In this document: positions 1-13,000 of the stretch, in pieces
How the letters are laid out: every line of letters begins with the position of its first letter
Position numbering within the stretch: position 1 is the first letter of the stretch
Assembly (NCBI GenBank): GCA_022376465.1
Contig: JACDTU010000010.1
Coordinates: 1 to 64,000, forward strand
Origin: Cubamyces lactineus
Lineage: Eukaryota; Basidiomycota; Agaricomycetes; Polyporales; Polyporaceae
Direction: 5' to 3'
Length of the DNA stretch: 64,000 nt
Translations under genes and position numbers: made by a program
The notes under the pieces: generated by a model
Seen by the model: the letters and a program-made list of their open reading frames with translations, nothing else
Told to the model about the DNA's origin: nothing
Database searches by the model: none

Positions 1-1256
1 GACCTGCCGCACATGGGAGAAGTAGGTCCGTCCTCTCCGTGCGCCGTGTCTTTGTACCTGACTGACTGGCTCCCTGCAGCTACGGGAACACCTTCTCCCA
101 AGTACCGCCTCCCCTACCACTACAGAGACGGCGCGCTTCCTTGGGCCACACAACCCCGCGCAGGTCAAGCGCACCGTCCTTGCGTCCTTCACGGACGTTT
201 TACTATTCCCTGTCACCATCGTCCCGCGCACGGTCGGCAAAGCTGTCAGAGCGGCCATCACCACCGGCAGTTCTACGGCGGTCCAGGGCATCGCAACGCT
301 GAACCCGCAACGATGGAGCGCGACCGGTGTGAGCTCGGGAACGTCAGCGGGGGGATTCAGCAGCAGCGGTGGTGGAGGCGGTGGTGGCAGCGGCGGCGGA
401 GTGTCCCCATTCGCGCGTATGTCATCGTGGGGTGATGGTGGTTCGAAAGATGGCTATGGGAAAGACTTCGAAAAGGGCGGAGATGACATTCTCTGTGATA
501 TTGGTGGGGACGATGAGGACGAGGCAGAGGCAACGAAAGGAAAGGGGAAGGAGATGGACACCGTGACAACTGCCCGATGTAAGTTGTTCCCGTGGCTCTC
601 AGCTCAGATCACTGACGTTGTCTATGCAACCTCCCTTACCGTCTCAACCTCCCAACAGTCTAGCACGAGCACGAGCACTGCCGCGACCTCGCTCGAGTCT
701 ACTCGCGTGCCGACGCCCAACTCTGCGCCAACGCCCAGCGCGAGCACATTCTCCGCCGCGGGCCTGGATCACCTCGACCTGCTTCTCTTGCTCGACACCG
801 CCTCTTGCTCGACACCGCGCTCGAGCTCATCCACGCCGACCGCGAGTCGCTCAAACGCGTCGAGGCGTTCTCCGGCTACCCAGGCGCGTCCGGGACACGA
901 TCGAGGAGATATTCGTGCTCCTCCTCCAGGCACTGGGCGAGCGTCACATCAAGCCTGGGTTCGAGACGTACGCCTTCGGATGGCTTGTTTGGTGTAGAGC
1001 AATACTGATACTCGGCATAGGGCCATCGAGCAGGTGAAGTCGTACAAGCCTGCGGAGCACGACACCTAGATACAAGTTTACTTTGACAAGGAGCTCGTAC
1101 GTCTGCCATCCCACTGCTATTTCCGTGCACTGACCTTTCTCCCGCAAGGCGCCGCACATCGACAAAACGGACTTTTTGAACAGCGTTGTGCATGAGAAGA
1201 AGCACTTTGAGGACGTGCTCGACGACTGCGTCACGGTCGGGCTCAATAATCGCTAG
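1..1256 (+). pseudogene. Decayed recyclin-1 / Sec10-like trafficking protein fragment (5' end outside window)
   Basis: The conceptual translation follows the C-terminal half of fungal recyclin-1 (F-box plus Sec10-like protein of endosomal recycling and exocytosis). Readable blocks are FLGPHNPAQVKRTVLASF (about 139-190), a Gly/Ser-rich linker, DTALELIHADRESLKR (about 810-860), VRDTIEEIFVLLLQALGERH, SYKPAEHD and DKTDFLNSVVHEKKHFEDVL before a stop at 1254-1256. Introns are still recognisable (22-79, about 971-1019, about 1102-1148), so this is not a retrocopy. It is broken by a 17-bp tandem duplication at 785-818, a one-base frameshift near 887, a stop at about 1067 where some residues are missing, and loss of the usual C-terminal tail. 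The family assignment comes from recalled sequence and was not searched. A poor assembly of a real gene is the alternative, but several independent lesions favour decay. Confidence 0.7.
785..818 (+). repeat. 17-bp tandem duplication inside the recyclin-like fragment
   Basis: The 17-mer ctcttgctcgacaccgc occurs twice back to back (785-801 and 802-818). Its length is not a multiple of three, so it shifts the reading frame of the recyclin-like fragment just before the conserved LELIHADRESLKR block. Confidence 0.9.
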
Positions 1257-1810
1257 CAGGGTGAGGAATGTGGTACGAGTACCGGTGGTGGTGGTGGTGG
1301 TGATGGAGTGGTGGATTTTGTGGTACATGTACTGGGTTTGCTATACATGCAGTGCGTGAAGCCACGTCTGATATCCTCGGCGCACCCTGCCACGGAGGGC
1401 TTACTGAGAACCCAGCGCATACAAACAACACATGGAAACTCGAACTCGCAAGATCGCTCCCATCACCGTCCACGATGTCCGCCCCATGCCAGCCAGCCGA
1501 CTCAGAAATGCACTTCGCTAATGTCGAGCAGAGCGGAGTGATTCATACAATGCATACTTGATCATTGATGCACAAGAGCGCATCCGGTAGCATGAGATAC
1601 ATCATAATCAGTACTTACACATGCAAGCCTTGGCGACACTGGCCGCCTCAGCTACCCGCCAACTGCCTCAGAATCTCCTCCTCGTCTCCTAGTCCCGCCG
1701 CATACGCCTACATGTAGGTTCAGGGACCCATTCCCTCACCATTCTTGCAGTACCTGTACGCACCTCCAGCTCAGATTGCGAGATCGTGGTCCCACTTGCT
1801 GATGAATCCG
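1257..1810. other. Intergenic, no supported gene; (GGT)6 microsatellite
   Basis: Between the decayed recyclin-like fragment and the 3' end of the RNase H1 gene. It contains a (GGT)6 run at 1284-1301 and otherwise unremarkable sequence. The RNase H1 3' UTR and terminator are expected in the right part but no clear signal is visible. Confidence 0.6.
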
Positions 1811-3067
1811 CTATTGCCACCACTTCGCTGCCTTGTGTTTGGGCAGACTACATACGACTGAGTACGTCGTCGTGTTGGAATTCGTGGATTCGCGCACCTT
1901 TGAGTCCATTAGGGCGGCCCAGTCTCGTTCGGGTTCCGCAGGCAGCATTGCACCCAGGTTTGCGAGCCTATCTGCACCCTCGTTGCCCTCGTGCCCTGCG
2001 TGCCCTTGGATATATTGCAGGTGCACCTACATGGTGCCCGTATGAGCCAAGGGCACGCTGGAGGTATGTACGCGTACGCACTTTCTGACCCTGTCGCGCG
2101 CGCTCGTCGAGCAGCATGGAGAGATATCGGATGAGCGGTGCGTTCTTCACGGGTTCACCAGACGCCGTTCTGAAATTGTTCTGGAGCCACTTCGGCATCC
2201 AGTGTCGGAAACCTACCAGAGGTGAGTATGTACTGTTCACGCTCAAGGCCGGCCCGACGCACAACTTATGCTATATTTCGAGTCCGTTTTGATGAGGAGG
2301 GGGCGTTTCGTATGTGGTGTTGTCTCAAGCACTCGGACGATAGCCTACAGATGATACATACATTAGTCGGGTCCGCACGGCGCGAGATACGCAACGCACT
2401 ATGAGCTCTGCGCGATTGTTGGTCTGCGCGCCCGGACACCGTTCGGCGATATTTCTTCATCCGCATGTCCGTGAACCAGACGGAACGAAAAAGCAAGTGG
2501 GTAGAGCCTACCTCGCATCGTTATCCCCCCACCACACGCCGACGCCTGCGACGGAGCCGACTTTGCCGTTGCCTTTGCATGCACCATCGGAGTATACGAC
2601 GTCCCATCCGGACTCGTCCTGAATTACGTCAGTTGCAAGCGCGGCCCATCGCGAGTTGGAATGGGATGGTTCCTGCACAGGATCTGTGATGGTGGAGGGG
2701 GGCTTGACGCGAGCGTACGGTTTGCTGCCATGCACCCGTCCGTGCGTAGCGGAACCATGCTGGAGGGAGTGGGAAGAGGACGGTGTTGAGGACGAGGACG
2801 AGGAGGTGTTTGATGAGCCGATGAACACGCCGTGCTCAGCGAGATATTTCCTGGCCTGGTCGTAGGTGGGGAACTTTTGGTGCTTGTTTCCAGGAAAGCC
2901 GGCGGTTTGAGCTTGGCAGTCATCCCTGCCCACGAGAGAAGTTTGCGAGTGATGTGAGACGAGCAAGAGTGAAACGGGGGCTGTGAACGTACCCACCATG
3001 TGTTGTAGACACCGGGAGTGCGTCCTCTGGCGACGGCGTAGAAGCCTGGCTTTCCAGACTTGACCAT
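1811..3067 (-). CDS. RNH1: Ribonuclease H1
   Basis: Endonuclease that removes the RNA strand of RNA:DNA hybrids (R-loops, primers) in the nucleus and, in many eukaryotes, mitochondria. Six exons on the minus strand: 3067-2997, 2925-2512, 2454-2400, 2344-2266, 2212-2082, 2026-1811. They sum to 966 nt (321 aa) with all intron phases matching. The N-terminal hybrid-binding domain (GFYAVARGRTPGVYNTW then FPTYDQARKYL, residues about 7-55) is followed by a Ser-rich linker and the catalytic domain. The four acidic residues are visible in YSDGACKGNG, TNNRAELI, IKTDSKY and GNEGADRLAN, and the mobile-loop His lies in GHAGHEGN. The start is the Met at 3067. The frame stays open upstream and reads like a mitochondrial presequence but lacks a nearby ATG. 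Divergent from TRS65. Confidence 0.95.
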
Positions 3068-3303
3068 ATCGTCCGCTGTGCAAAGTCGACGTCTTGCAGT
3101 CGAGGTGAAAGCGCGGAGAGAGAACGGTGCGATGCTGCTCGTGCGAGTCAGGGCGAGTCTATAGTAGTCTGCGAGGACACGAGCTGCGCCGAGAGCCAGA
3201 GTGGTCGTCGTGGTAAGAGAGAGAGTAGCGGTGGCTGAGTGCAGCGTCACTCTGCAGCTTATACCGCGACCACCATCACGCCTCCAGCTTTCCTCACGCG
3301 CGC
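3068..3303. promoter_or_regulatory. Divergent promoter between RNH1 (-) and TRS65 (+)
   Basis: Only 236 bp separate the start codons of the two divergently transcribed genes, so both promoters must lie here or overlap the genes. No confident TATA box is visible. The interval is placed by the gene starts, not by a motif. Confidence 0.5.
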
Positions 3304-6300
3304 ATGAGCAACCATGAAGACTACTTTGAAGCGAGTGTGCTCGAGGTCGTAGCACCTCAGCCGTCCCTCGAATTCCCCGTAAACTACCACGGAGAGCAGG
3401 CCGCAGACTGGATCGCTCGCCTCCGCGGTCCGTCCGGCGATAGAAAGGTCGCGTTCTTTGGTATGCCCAACGATCTCTTCGCAATGCCGACATACTCATG
3501 CTGCGATACAGATGAGAACCTGGATTTTCTTCTGGCCATACGCTTGCCGTCATCCGACCAGGACGAGGATCCGCAGCCTCCATCCCAACTTGAGCCCGAA
3601 CCGCCGCGGCAGCTGCTCTCCTTCCTCGCCCACCTGCAGATCTCGTACGAAACCTCGTACATCTCCCCCTCGGCAACCGCCCCAGATCTGCCAACAAATG
3701 CTGCTCGTCTGTCCATGCCCCCACCTCGCACCAGCTCCATGCAGCGCAACAGGCCAGGCCCCCTCCTCGCCGGCCATCCTTCCATCTTCCCTCCGCATAC
3801 GCCCCATCCCATCCCCGCTGCATCCGAATCCGATCTCAAGTACGTACAGTCTCAGGGAACCCCGCTCATTTCCGCCATATGGGGCGAGTCCGACTCTCGC
3901 GGCTCTGAGCAGTTCGCCCTCCTCTGGGACGCGTCCGAACGCTGTTGGCTCGCTCTGTACAAGATCTCGATCCTCGTCTGTCAGTCCTCGACGTGTTGCA
4001 ATGCTCTCTTATCCTGACCTTCGCGCTCCCTACAGTGTTCATGCTCACAAAGGTGCCTGACCCTTTACTCTGCATCACTGTATCCACAACCCTCCGCAAT
4101 AAGCCGCTCGCCATCACCCCCGCCCGGCAGACTCTTGCCACCATGATTGATTCTGCAGGTGGCCTCAAGTCGGCATCCATACCTTCGCCCGCCAAAGCCA
4201 ACGGCGCGCCTGACCAACACGAAAGCGATGACGATGAGGTCCTCTCGGGTCTTCAGGAAGTGAACCTTCTTGAAGGGCTATCTGCTGGTGGGTTGTACTG
4301 CACTATCTATATTATTCCCTCTCACACCTTCATTAGGCCCCACCTTCGCGGACCCTAACACTTCTCTGAACCTGCCATCGTCTCGCCTTGGCACGAACAC
4401 TCGCATGCACGAGTTCTCCCTCGGACCTCCCCCCTCTGCATCTTCGAGCACTCCTGTGCCATACGCAACCGGCGTGGCTTCGCCTCCCGTGTCGGGGACT
4501 CTTCCTCGCGCGGCGACCCTACGCAAGTCATTCCGCAAGACGCTCAAGACGCTCTCCGGCTTCCGCGTGCGTATGCGGACCGTCTTCGTCCCCTACTTCC
4601 TCCTCCCGCAGGAGACGAACGGCGTCCAAACGCGCAAGGTCCGTCAGGTCAAAAGCCCGCGTGCAGACTCTGGCTCGGCATCCGACTCCGATTCCGACCT
4701 TGACAACGATATCCTGCAAGAGCAAGAACAGCGCGAGGCCGGAAATGAGGAACACACTGTCGTTCTCAGCGTCGAAATCGAGAACGTGTTTGCGGAGCCG
4801 CACGCGTCGTCTTTCTCGCCAACATTCCACTTCGAGGTCGAACGTGCAGACGTGACTGTTGGTGGTACAGGCGCGCGTACCGCCCTCGTCGGTTGGGGTT
4901 CCCAGGCAGGTGACCTCTTCCCCTTGCGAATCGGGCCACGAGAACAAGTCAATCTGCTATATGCTGTCTCCTTCCTGCGCGGCCCAGAGGTTGATGAATT
5001 CTCTCTCGCACGGCCTCCAGGACTTGACGGCAAGTCCGCATCGAATGACGAGCTTCAGCGGGCCGTCTCGATCAATATCAGTGGGCGGCCGTTCGAGGAG
5101 ACTTCGGGTGAGGTATCGTACCCGACACATACATATCAGTCCAAATGGAATTGTGTGCTCGATCTCTCCTCATCCAGCGTGTCTGACAAGAAACGACAGT
5201 CGGACAGCCTCCAAGATATTGACCACCCAACGCAGTTTGTCCTCCCTACCCCCGCCTCGCCCTTCCCCACCGCACCCGCGCACCCAACACGCACGCTCAC
5301 GCCCATAACCACGCGCAGCGTCATCCCTCTCACGGCAGTCGCCGGTAGCAAGCGACACACCATTGCCGCTGCCGACAGCCCCGCCTCCGAATACGCGCGT
5401 ATGCCCAAGTCGCCCATGAACTACCAGAGCTCGACGTCCATGCTCAATCCCGCGAACCAACCGCCTGCTACGCCCCACTCCAGCCCGACACCCACGGGCC
5501 TTGGGTCCGGGCAGACTCTTAGCATCCCGTCCAATCGCGCATCCTACATCCCGCCCTCCGTCGCCCTCCAGACATCGTTCCCCCGCTCACCGACGACCTA
5601 CGGCGCCCCGATGAGCCCACCGCTGCCCCCACCTCCATCGAACCTCAACCCCCTCGCGACCTTCACGCACTCCCAGACCGACAGCGTAAGCACGATCAAT
5701 GAGGTGCTCGATCCCGCGACCCCGCGCACGCCCGCATACCCCGCATATCCCTCCTCGCCTGCGCCTGTTCCTCCAACACCGTTCTGGCAGACACCCATCG
5801 CCCAGCAGTCCGCCGCGGGCGCCGTCGGGCCCAGCGTTGAGATTCGAAGAGAGCGCGGCGGAAGCCTACCGCAAACGCCAGGTCCGACTGTAGGCGGGTT
5901 CGGCGCCATCACGGGCGGCTTCCAAGGCATGCAGCCCGTCCCCATGCCCAGCGAGAAGAGATCAAGCCAGGTTGACGGCGCGAACGAGCCCATCGTGGTT
6001 TCCGTCGGCCTACTCTCACCTCAGGCGGTAATTGCGAAGAGCGCAAACGGGAAGGCGCACCATGCCGGAAGGCTATACCCGCTCGACCAGTTCACGCTCG
6101 ACATCTTCGTCTTCAACCAGTCGTCGTGGACGCGCCGGTTCGAGGTGAGCTACCCTGAGGAACGCAGGCGTCGCCGGAAGGCGAAGGAGGGCGGGCAGAA
6201 GGGCGAGCTTCATCCACCTGGGATCATCCCACTGGAGAATCGTGTTCGGATCGGGTAAGATACCCTTCGCTCTTTCTCAGTGTGTATATAGGCGGAACGT

Positions 6301-6553
6301 GATTGATACTGCTCTCCAGACCACTTCTACCGTCAACATGCCAGTCTGTGCGGATGGACTTCCTCGCTCTTGCACCTGGTGTGCACTCCATAGATACCCT
6401 CACACTCACGGATATCCAAACGGGCTTCTCCATGAACCTTCGGTGAGTAACCTACAAGCGACAGGTCGTCACGTTCATACTCACTTCCTTCACAGTTCGG
6501 TCATAGACATCATTGTGCACGAACCTGATGGCCCAGCAGATGCAAGCTCATGA
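3304..6553 (+). CDS. TRS65: TRAPPII complex subunit Trs65
   Basis: Subunit of the TRAPPII tethering complex, the exchange factor for Ypt31/32-type Rab GTPases in late-Golgi and endosomal traffic. Five exons: 3304-3979, 4036-4287, 4337-6254, 6320-6442, 6496-6553 (3027 nt, 1008 aa, phases consistent). The C-terminal region carries the conserved Ig-like block of the family: LYPLDQFTLDIFVFNQSSWT, then across two introns CQSVRMDFLALAPGVHSIDT, LTLTDIQTGFSMNLRSV and IDIIVHEPD. The middle (about residues 600-850) is a long Pro/Ser/Thr-rich, probably disordered insert, which makes the protein larger than the yeast one (inference from recalled size). Convergent with NOG1, whose stop is 281 bp downstream. 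Family assignment is from recalled sequence but the C-terminal match is extensive. Confidence 0.88.
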
Positions 6554-6833
6554 CCATGTCAGTCGAGGGTAGAGATACTGTACCTATTTGTAGCATTCGC
6601 CTTAGGATCATTGGGCCATTGTTAAGACCTTGCAGCATGCTTGGCCAGACACGCCATTGTTCTATACGAAGCTCAGTACAACCACATCGCAGCGACGCGT
6701 CTGAGCCTCCAATACACTTCCAGTTAGGCTTCACAGCTCATCAGTCGTCACATCGTGCAGCACAATCCGTCGTGAATTACTACCATAATACAATGATGCC
6801 AGAGGGGAACAATACACGAAACAACACACGAGA

Positions 6834-9237
6834 TCACCGACGATCGGTCTTGCCCATCTTCCGCTTGCCTGCGAACAAGTGCTTGGGCTGTCGAGGTCGA
6901 GGAGTATTAGTGAGCGGACGCGTCCTACTAAACGGCGAGCGGGCAGAAAGGAACGTACCATTTTGGTTTTGATAGCGCGGTCGCTCTCTCCTGCGCGCGC
7001 TTGCATGTTGCGTTCTCTCTGCCCAAGATTCCGCAGCTTGACCGCTTTCGATGCTTGCTAGAAGGGGAAAAGGCCACATCAGCATCTCGAGACCGTGTAC
7101 TCTCAGTATTGTACTCACTGCCTCGTCCCGCAGACCAGCGAGTTGACGATTTGACCGAGGGTGCCTCGCGTTCTTCGCGATGACCGCGCCCGAGTTCGCC
7201 TTCGCGCGCTTGAGCTTCGGCACCTCGTCCCCATCGACGTCCATCCACTCGCCCTCTCCCTCCCCGCTTTCGTCGCCCATCTCCTCGTCGACGTCCATCT
7301 CTGCCTCGTCCTCCTCGCGCTGCCGTTTCCGCTTCGCGCCCTGCACCTTCGCGAGCATCTCCGCGCGCTCCTGGATCCGGCTCGGGTCGAGGCCCGCCTT
7401 TGTCATCTCTGTCGTGAGCTCCGAGAGCGTGCGGAGGCCGGCCGTGCGGGGCAGCGCGGCGCGGTTCTTCATCGCCTTCTTCGTGCTCTGCGAGATGAGC
7501 TTCTTCTCGCGTGCTGCCTTGGCCTCAACCGCCTCACGCTCGTCCTCTGAGTCGAACTGCAGGAAAACTTGAGCGTATATCTTGGGTGCTGTACAGACAT
7601 GAAGCATACCATATCAGACTCGCTGTCGTAGAAGCCCTCCGCCTCAAGCTTCTCCTCTTCCCGCTCGAGCGCCTCGAGCTTCTCGAGGATCTCGGGGTCG
7701 ATGAAGTCCGCAATGTTCTTGCCGTCCATGATTTCCGGCATAATGTCGTTCTTCCACTCCTCGTTCGCGAGCATGTAGTTCTCTGCAGTATAATGGATTA
7801 GCACCTTTGTAGTCGCAAGTCACAACTCCTGCACCTACTCTTGAGGTTGATGTTGTACACGCCTGCGCCGCCCTCCTCGAGCTCGATATCGCGCTCGAGA
7901 CGACGACGGTTGGGGTCGTTCTTGTCGAACTTCTTGCGCTCCTTGACCGCCTCCGGAATGAACGGCGCACGAACGACGTCGTCACGCGGCTTGGGCTGCG
8001 CGACATGCAGACGGTTGAGGATAGCGTTGACCTTGTTGCCCTTGAGCTTGGTATCGACACGGTGCTCGAGGAGCGCATCGCACGCGGTCGTCTTCAGAGT
8101 CATGACGCCCTCGTCGGTGTAGCACGACACCTGGACGTGGCGCATGCCCTCCGCGTTAATGATCTCGTCGACCATCGCACGGCGTTCGGGGGTAAGATCG
8201 TCTAACCGCGCAACATCGGCCTTGTTGAGGACCAACACGGTAGGCTTGTTCGCAAAGAGCGGCTTGATCGAGTGGAAGAGCTGGCACTGCGCCTCGACGG
8301 AGTACCCGCACTGCTCCGAGAGATCCATAAAGTAGAGGATGCACGCCTTCAAGTGCGCGAGGGCCGTGATACTCTGCATTTCAATGTTGTTCATCTCCTC
8401 CAGCGGGTGGTCGAGGATACCAGGCGTGTCGATCACCTGCCACCGCATGTAGCGGTGATCGAGGTGCCCCACGAAGAGAGACTTGGTCGTGAACGCATAC
8501 GGCTGGACGTCGACGTCCGCGCGGGTGACCTTGTTGATGAACGACGACTTGCCGACGTTCGGGTATCCACAAATGAGGAGCGTGCGCGCGGTGGGGTCGA
8601 TAGCGGGCAGACGGGAGATGTGCTTGCGGACCTCCTCCAAGAACTCGAGAGCCTCGTTCTGGCGCTTCATGATCGTCGCCATCCGACCGAGGGCAGCGCG
8701 CTTGAGCTGCTTGCAGCGGTAGAGACTGTCGCCAAACTTGAGCAGACGGACATAGTCCTTGGCGACCTGGTCGATGAGGTGACGAGCGGTGCGGAGCTGG
8801 CCGAGAGCGAGCTTGTAGTGGTTCTTGTCGTAAAGAACGTTGAGGAGGGAGGAGAGGAAGGGGTGCAGGTCCTGGGGGCCAGTTAGTATCCGTTCTTTGC
8901 ACATTCCTTGCGACCTTCAGCCTCGCATGGACGACACTTACGTCTATGATAGGGAACTCCTCCAAGATAGCACCGAGCTTTTCGTCAAACGAGTCCTGCG
9001 TGAACTTGACCTTGCGCATATAAAAGTTGCGGATCCGGCTGATCTTGAAGTTCTTGTGGATCACCTATATCACACATGTCCGTAAGCACCCAATACCGCT
9101 CTAACACCTCTTAAACGATGCTCTGGAAACGCCAAACGCACAGTCGGAGTCTTGCGCTGAGTCTTGGACAGGACGATGTCCAAGAAGTCCGATGCCTTGG
9201 GCACCGGAGCGATCGCCTTCAGCCCGCTCGTTGACAT
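6834..9237 (-). CDS. NOG1: Nucleolar GTP-binding protein 1 (Nog1)
   Basis: Essential GTPase of 60S ribosomal subunit assembly in the nucleolus. Seven exons: 9237-9142, 9064-8942, 8871-7839, 7782-7610, 7556-7119, 7057-6959, 6887-6834 (2016 nt, 671 aa, all phases fit). The G motifs are P-loop [29 protein letters not shown] and LNKAD. The N-terminal helical segment ([17 protein letters not shown]) and the basic C-terminal tail ending [17 protein letters not shown] are typical of the family. An acidic stretch rich in Glu and Asp precedes the tail. The length is close to yeast Nog1. No irregularity seen. Confidence 0.97.
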
Positions 9238-10057
9238 TTTTGCTGGTCTCCTGTGCTGTCCAGATATACAGAAAAAGAGCGACGGAGCAGGAGAACGAGA
9301 GATAGGAAGGAGACGAGCGGAAAGGGAGGAGGAGTGGAGAGGAGGGCGGATGGCTGCCGTGCGACCATTTCCAAAAGCAGGCAGCACGGATTCGAAAATT
9401 TGGATCACATAACCTCCCTTCCCACAGGCGTCTATTACTCCGCCAGTACTCAACGCCATCAACATTTTACACTACAAACAACGGTGGCTGGATATATTCC
9501 GTGGTTACATACAACAGGAATGAAGAGGGAAAAGTCTATCTACTGACGGCTCAAAAGGAGAAAGAACATGTACAAAAAGGATACTGCGCTGGTCCGACCT
9601 GACGTGGGCAGGCGAGCGCAATAAGTATCAGGAAGGAAAATTGCAAACGGAGATATATCCAGACCAGAGAATATGTGAACATATACGGAGGCGTTAAAAA
9701 GAACAGGTCACGTATCAAGGCGTAGATGGGTATGCCCTACGACACCCCGTGTTCCCGCGATGGTACGTGAGATGGTACAAAGTCAGGAAAAATCAGTAGA
9801 GGGAAGCGTAAGCATACGTGAGGAGTGGGGAGAGAGAGAAACGAGCCAAGAGCAGACAACGGAAGAGGGGGTAATCGATGGAAGGGGATCGGGAACGGAG
9901 GGAATCAGGCCAGAACGTATCGTAAGCACGCTTTCGACGTCCTAGCAGACAGAGTCACCGTCAGCAGAACAAAACCCGAGAAACAGACGTTATCATCCAG
10001 AGCGTCGTCCATAACGGACGCAGTAATAGTAGTCGCCGCCGTCTTCAAGACGTTCGT
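9238..10057. other. Intergenic: NOG1 promoter side and AMPP 3' side
   Basis: No coding sequence with recognisable features on either strand. The right half is purine-rich on the plus strand (gaga and ggaa runs at about 9770-9910). It must contain the NOG1 promoter and the AMPP 3' UTR, but no discrete signal could be assigned. Confidence 0.5.
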
Positions 10058-13000
10058 TCAGTCCCAGTCAATGGTGATACCGCCGGGCACAGCGCCAGCG
10101 ATACCAATGCCACGTTCGGCCTCCCTCCGGAGGTACCTCATCGCACGCTTGTCATTATGGATCAGAGGCTCGAGCAGCTCGAGGCAACGGCGGTTATGGT
10201 CCTATGTTCGTGCCCATTCAGCCACCACTTCGGACGAATACAATGGGACGGGTTCAACTGACCTTGAGCCACTGCCGCTCCTCCTTCGAGAGCATGACGT
10301 CCTTCACCATCTTCGTCTGTATGGGCACACAGGTGAGTCGCTCAAACCCGAGCCACACATCACCGTTGAAGCCCCCCTTGGTCTATTCACACCCGCATTA
10401 GCTCGGCGAAATAGGGACGAAACGACCTACTGGAACCTACCTGGACGCGCCGGACCACTAACGCCGACTCAATACGCATGCCCCACTTGCCATCGTTGTC
10501 TACCGAGGTCCATTGAAGTGAGCGTTCCGCGCACCTAGACAGTAATAGAGACTACTTACAGAACCCGGGCTCATTTGTGAGCACGTGTCCCGGCACGAGG
10601 GGCACCTCGGACGAGAACGACTGCGGGCCTTCGTGGACATTCAAGAACGAGCCGACGCCATGGCCGGTGCCGTGCTAGAATAGCCTCAGCATCTGCCGAA
10701 CGATTGAAGCGGCACGCACATACCATGTAGTTCAGGCCGTCCTGCCAGAGCGCTTTCCGCGCTAGGACGTCCAGCTTCGCACCGGTCGTGCCCTCGGGGA
10801 AGATGGCGGTATCAATCGCAATCTACACACGTCCCTGTCGATCAGCAAGCCGTACGTCGGACAGAAGAGTAATGCGTACATGGCCTTGCAGCACGCGTGT
10901 GAACGCCTCGCACTGCTCGGACGTCGGCCGACCAAAGTGTACGGTCCGGGTCGTATCGCATGTGCCGTCCCGGTATTGCCCTCCAGAATCGCTGTGCGGT
11001 ACAAAGTATCAATAACACCGCTCAGCGATTGAAGCATGATGCTCACTTGAGATATGGCGTCAGGCGATCAATCATCTTCGCGGTCTCCTTGTGAGGCGTG
11101 TAATGAGGCAACGCTGCAGAACGAAGTGAGTCGGACGCTGAATTCCGAGACGTCTACGAGCCGTGCTCACCGGCGTTTTCCCCAGATGCTGAGATGTTCT
11201 CGTACGCAAGACCCATGTAATACTTGTTCTTGCGGCGATATTCAGTCAAACGCCACGCTGCCTCGTATTCGGTGATGTCGTAGCCCTGCTGCATCTTCTC
11301 ATCAAGCCAAGCGAGCCATCGGACGTATGCAGCACCGTCGCGTAAATACGCATTGCGCAAACCTCGGATCTCTGTCTCATTCTTGACGGCCTTCAATTCC
11401 TCCACGTAATTGGGGAGGACCGTGTACCGGAAGCTCGTCAACATGAGGCAGATTGCATACGACGTTTCGGGAGAAATGATGACCTATGTCACAGTGAGCC
11501 AGTCGAACGGCCGATGGCACTCGGATTACTTACATTGCCTTCGCCCCATTCCTTGCGACGAAGGAATGTCCAGATATCGTTGTAATCGCGGATGACGACG
11601 TTGATGGTTTCGAGGTACGCCTGCACCTCTGGGGTGATCTTGGCCGGCTCAATGAAGAGAGTGGCACTCTCCAACCCGACGAATAGGTAGGAATGGAAAA
11701 CCGGGTTGAACGGGATGTCGTCTCCGCGCAGATTGAGCAACCAAGCTGTTCGATGTGTGTCAGGTCCAGCCGGATGATTACGAGATCGTTGGACCTACCG
11801 ATGCAGGATAAATTCGACAGTAGCGTTGCGGTCTGAATCTGTGATGGTTTCGGCTCCGACTTCGAATAGGACGGCACAGCAGGCCGTTGCCTCCTGATCC
11901 ATTCTCGCAGCTTGCCCAATTTCTCGCCAGCGCCGAGGCCCGTGAACTCCGGGGGCTGTACATAAATGTGCTCGCGGCTGCGCTGCGGCTTGTCGCGCCA
12001 GATGAGGTCGACAAGGTTCTGCGGCGGATAGTACAGCTTCGCGTTCTTGGGCTTGAGCGCGTTGTTCAGCGCAGTGGCCTTCGCGTACGAGATGAGTCGC
12101 GCGTCGATACCGATCTTGCAGTTCTCTGCACGATCAACGAGCCACTCAGTCCAGTCCTTGGGCCCGTTCACGGACCCGGCAGGAACAACGATCCAATTGG
12201 GGTCGAGCTCCTTGTGTGCCTGGGTCCAGTATCGAGAATCGGTGATCAAGTACGCCGCATTCGCGGACACAACTGCCTGGCCTGCAGAGCCGGTAAAGCT
12301 GTCTGCCTGTGAACGATAGCTCATGCTGGAAGAGATGGGTGGCACATACCCGGAAATCCATTCGCGGCGCTTATCTGAGGGTGCGATATACTCAGAGCCA
12401 TGAGAGTCCTCGCTGGGAATCACACTATATGCGCTGTAAGCGCACCAGGACAATGAGGATCTCGCAATCACTCACTAGTACGCAAGTTCGTGTTGCCTCA
12501 TATGGTCACGAAGGGCTTCGAGCCTGCTAGCAGTGTCTTGTCTCACGGGTGCAGCATCCTCATCACGCATCTTACGCTCCAAAGCGGAGCCTACGAGCGT
12601 ACTGGACGACTCGGAGGGATAAAGAGTCGGACGACCGCTCCTGGTAGTGCTCCTCGTCATGTTGGACTTGTACGTCTCGGAGCGCTTGAGCATATCCTGG
12701 GGGAAAGGATGGACGCCCTTGCCGGAGCCGCCGGTGGACTGGGACCGCGAGCGGGCACCACCTGGAATGGGATTAAAGGAGACGACGGTCGGTCGACCCT
12801 GTTCTTGGAAAGAAGAGCGGTTGGACTGGGTGCGACTGGAGTGGTAGGAGCGTGATTGCATATCGACAGAACCAGTATGCTGATAGAGGGGAGGAGGGGT
12901 AGACTCGTGGTCGGGGTCTAAGAGAGCCTTCTCTCGATCCTGCTGACGCTCCTTGTCCTTCTGGCCAGTGCCCCAGCCATAACCAAAGCCCCACTTCTTA

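Noticed and set aside
2624..3823. 399-codon minus-strand open frame overlapping both RNH1 and TRS65
   Set aside because: Its 3' part is RNase H1 exon 1 plus intron and its 5' part is antisense to TRS65 exon 1. No domain spans it, and the splice-consistent RNH1 model explains the region.
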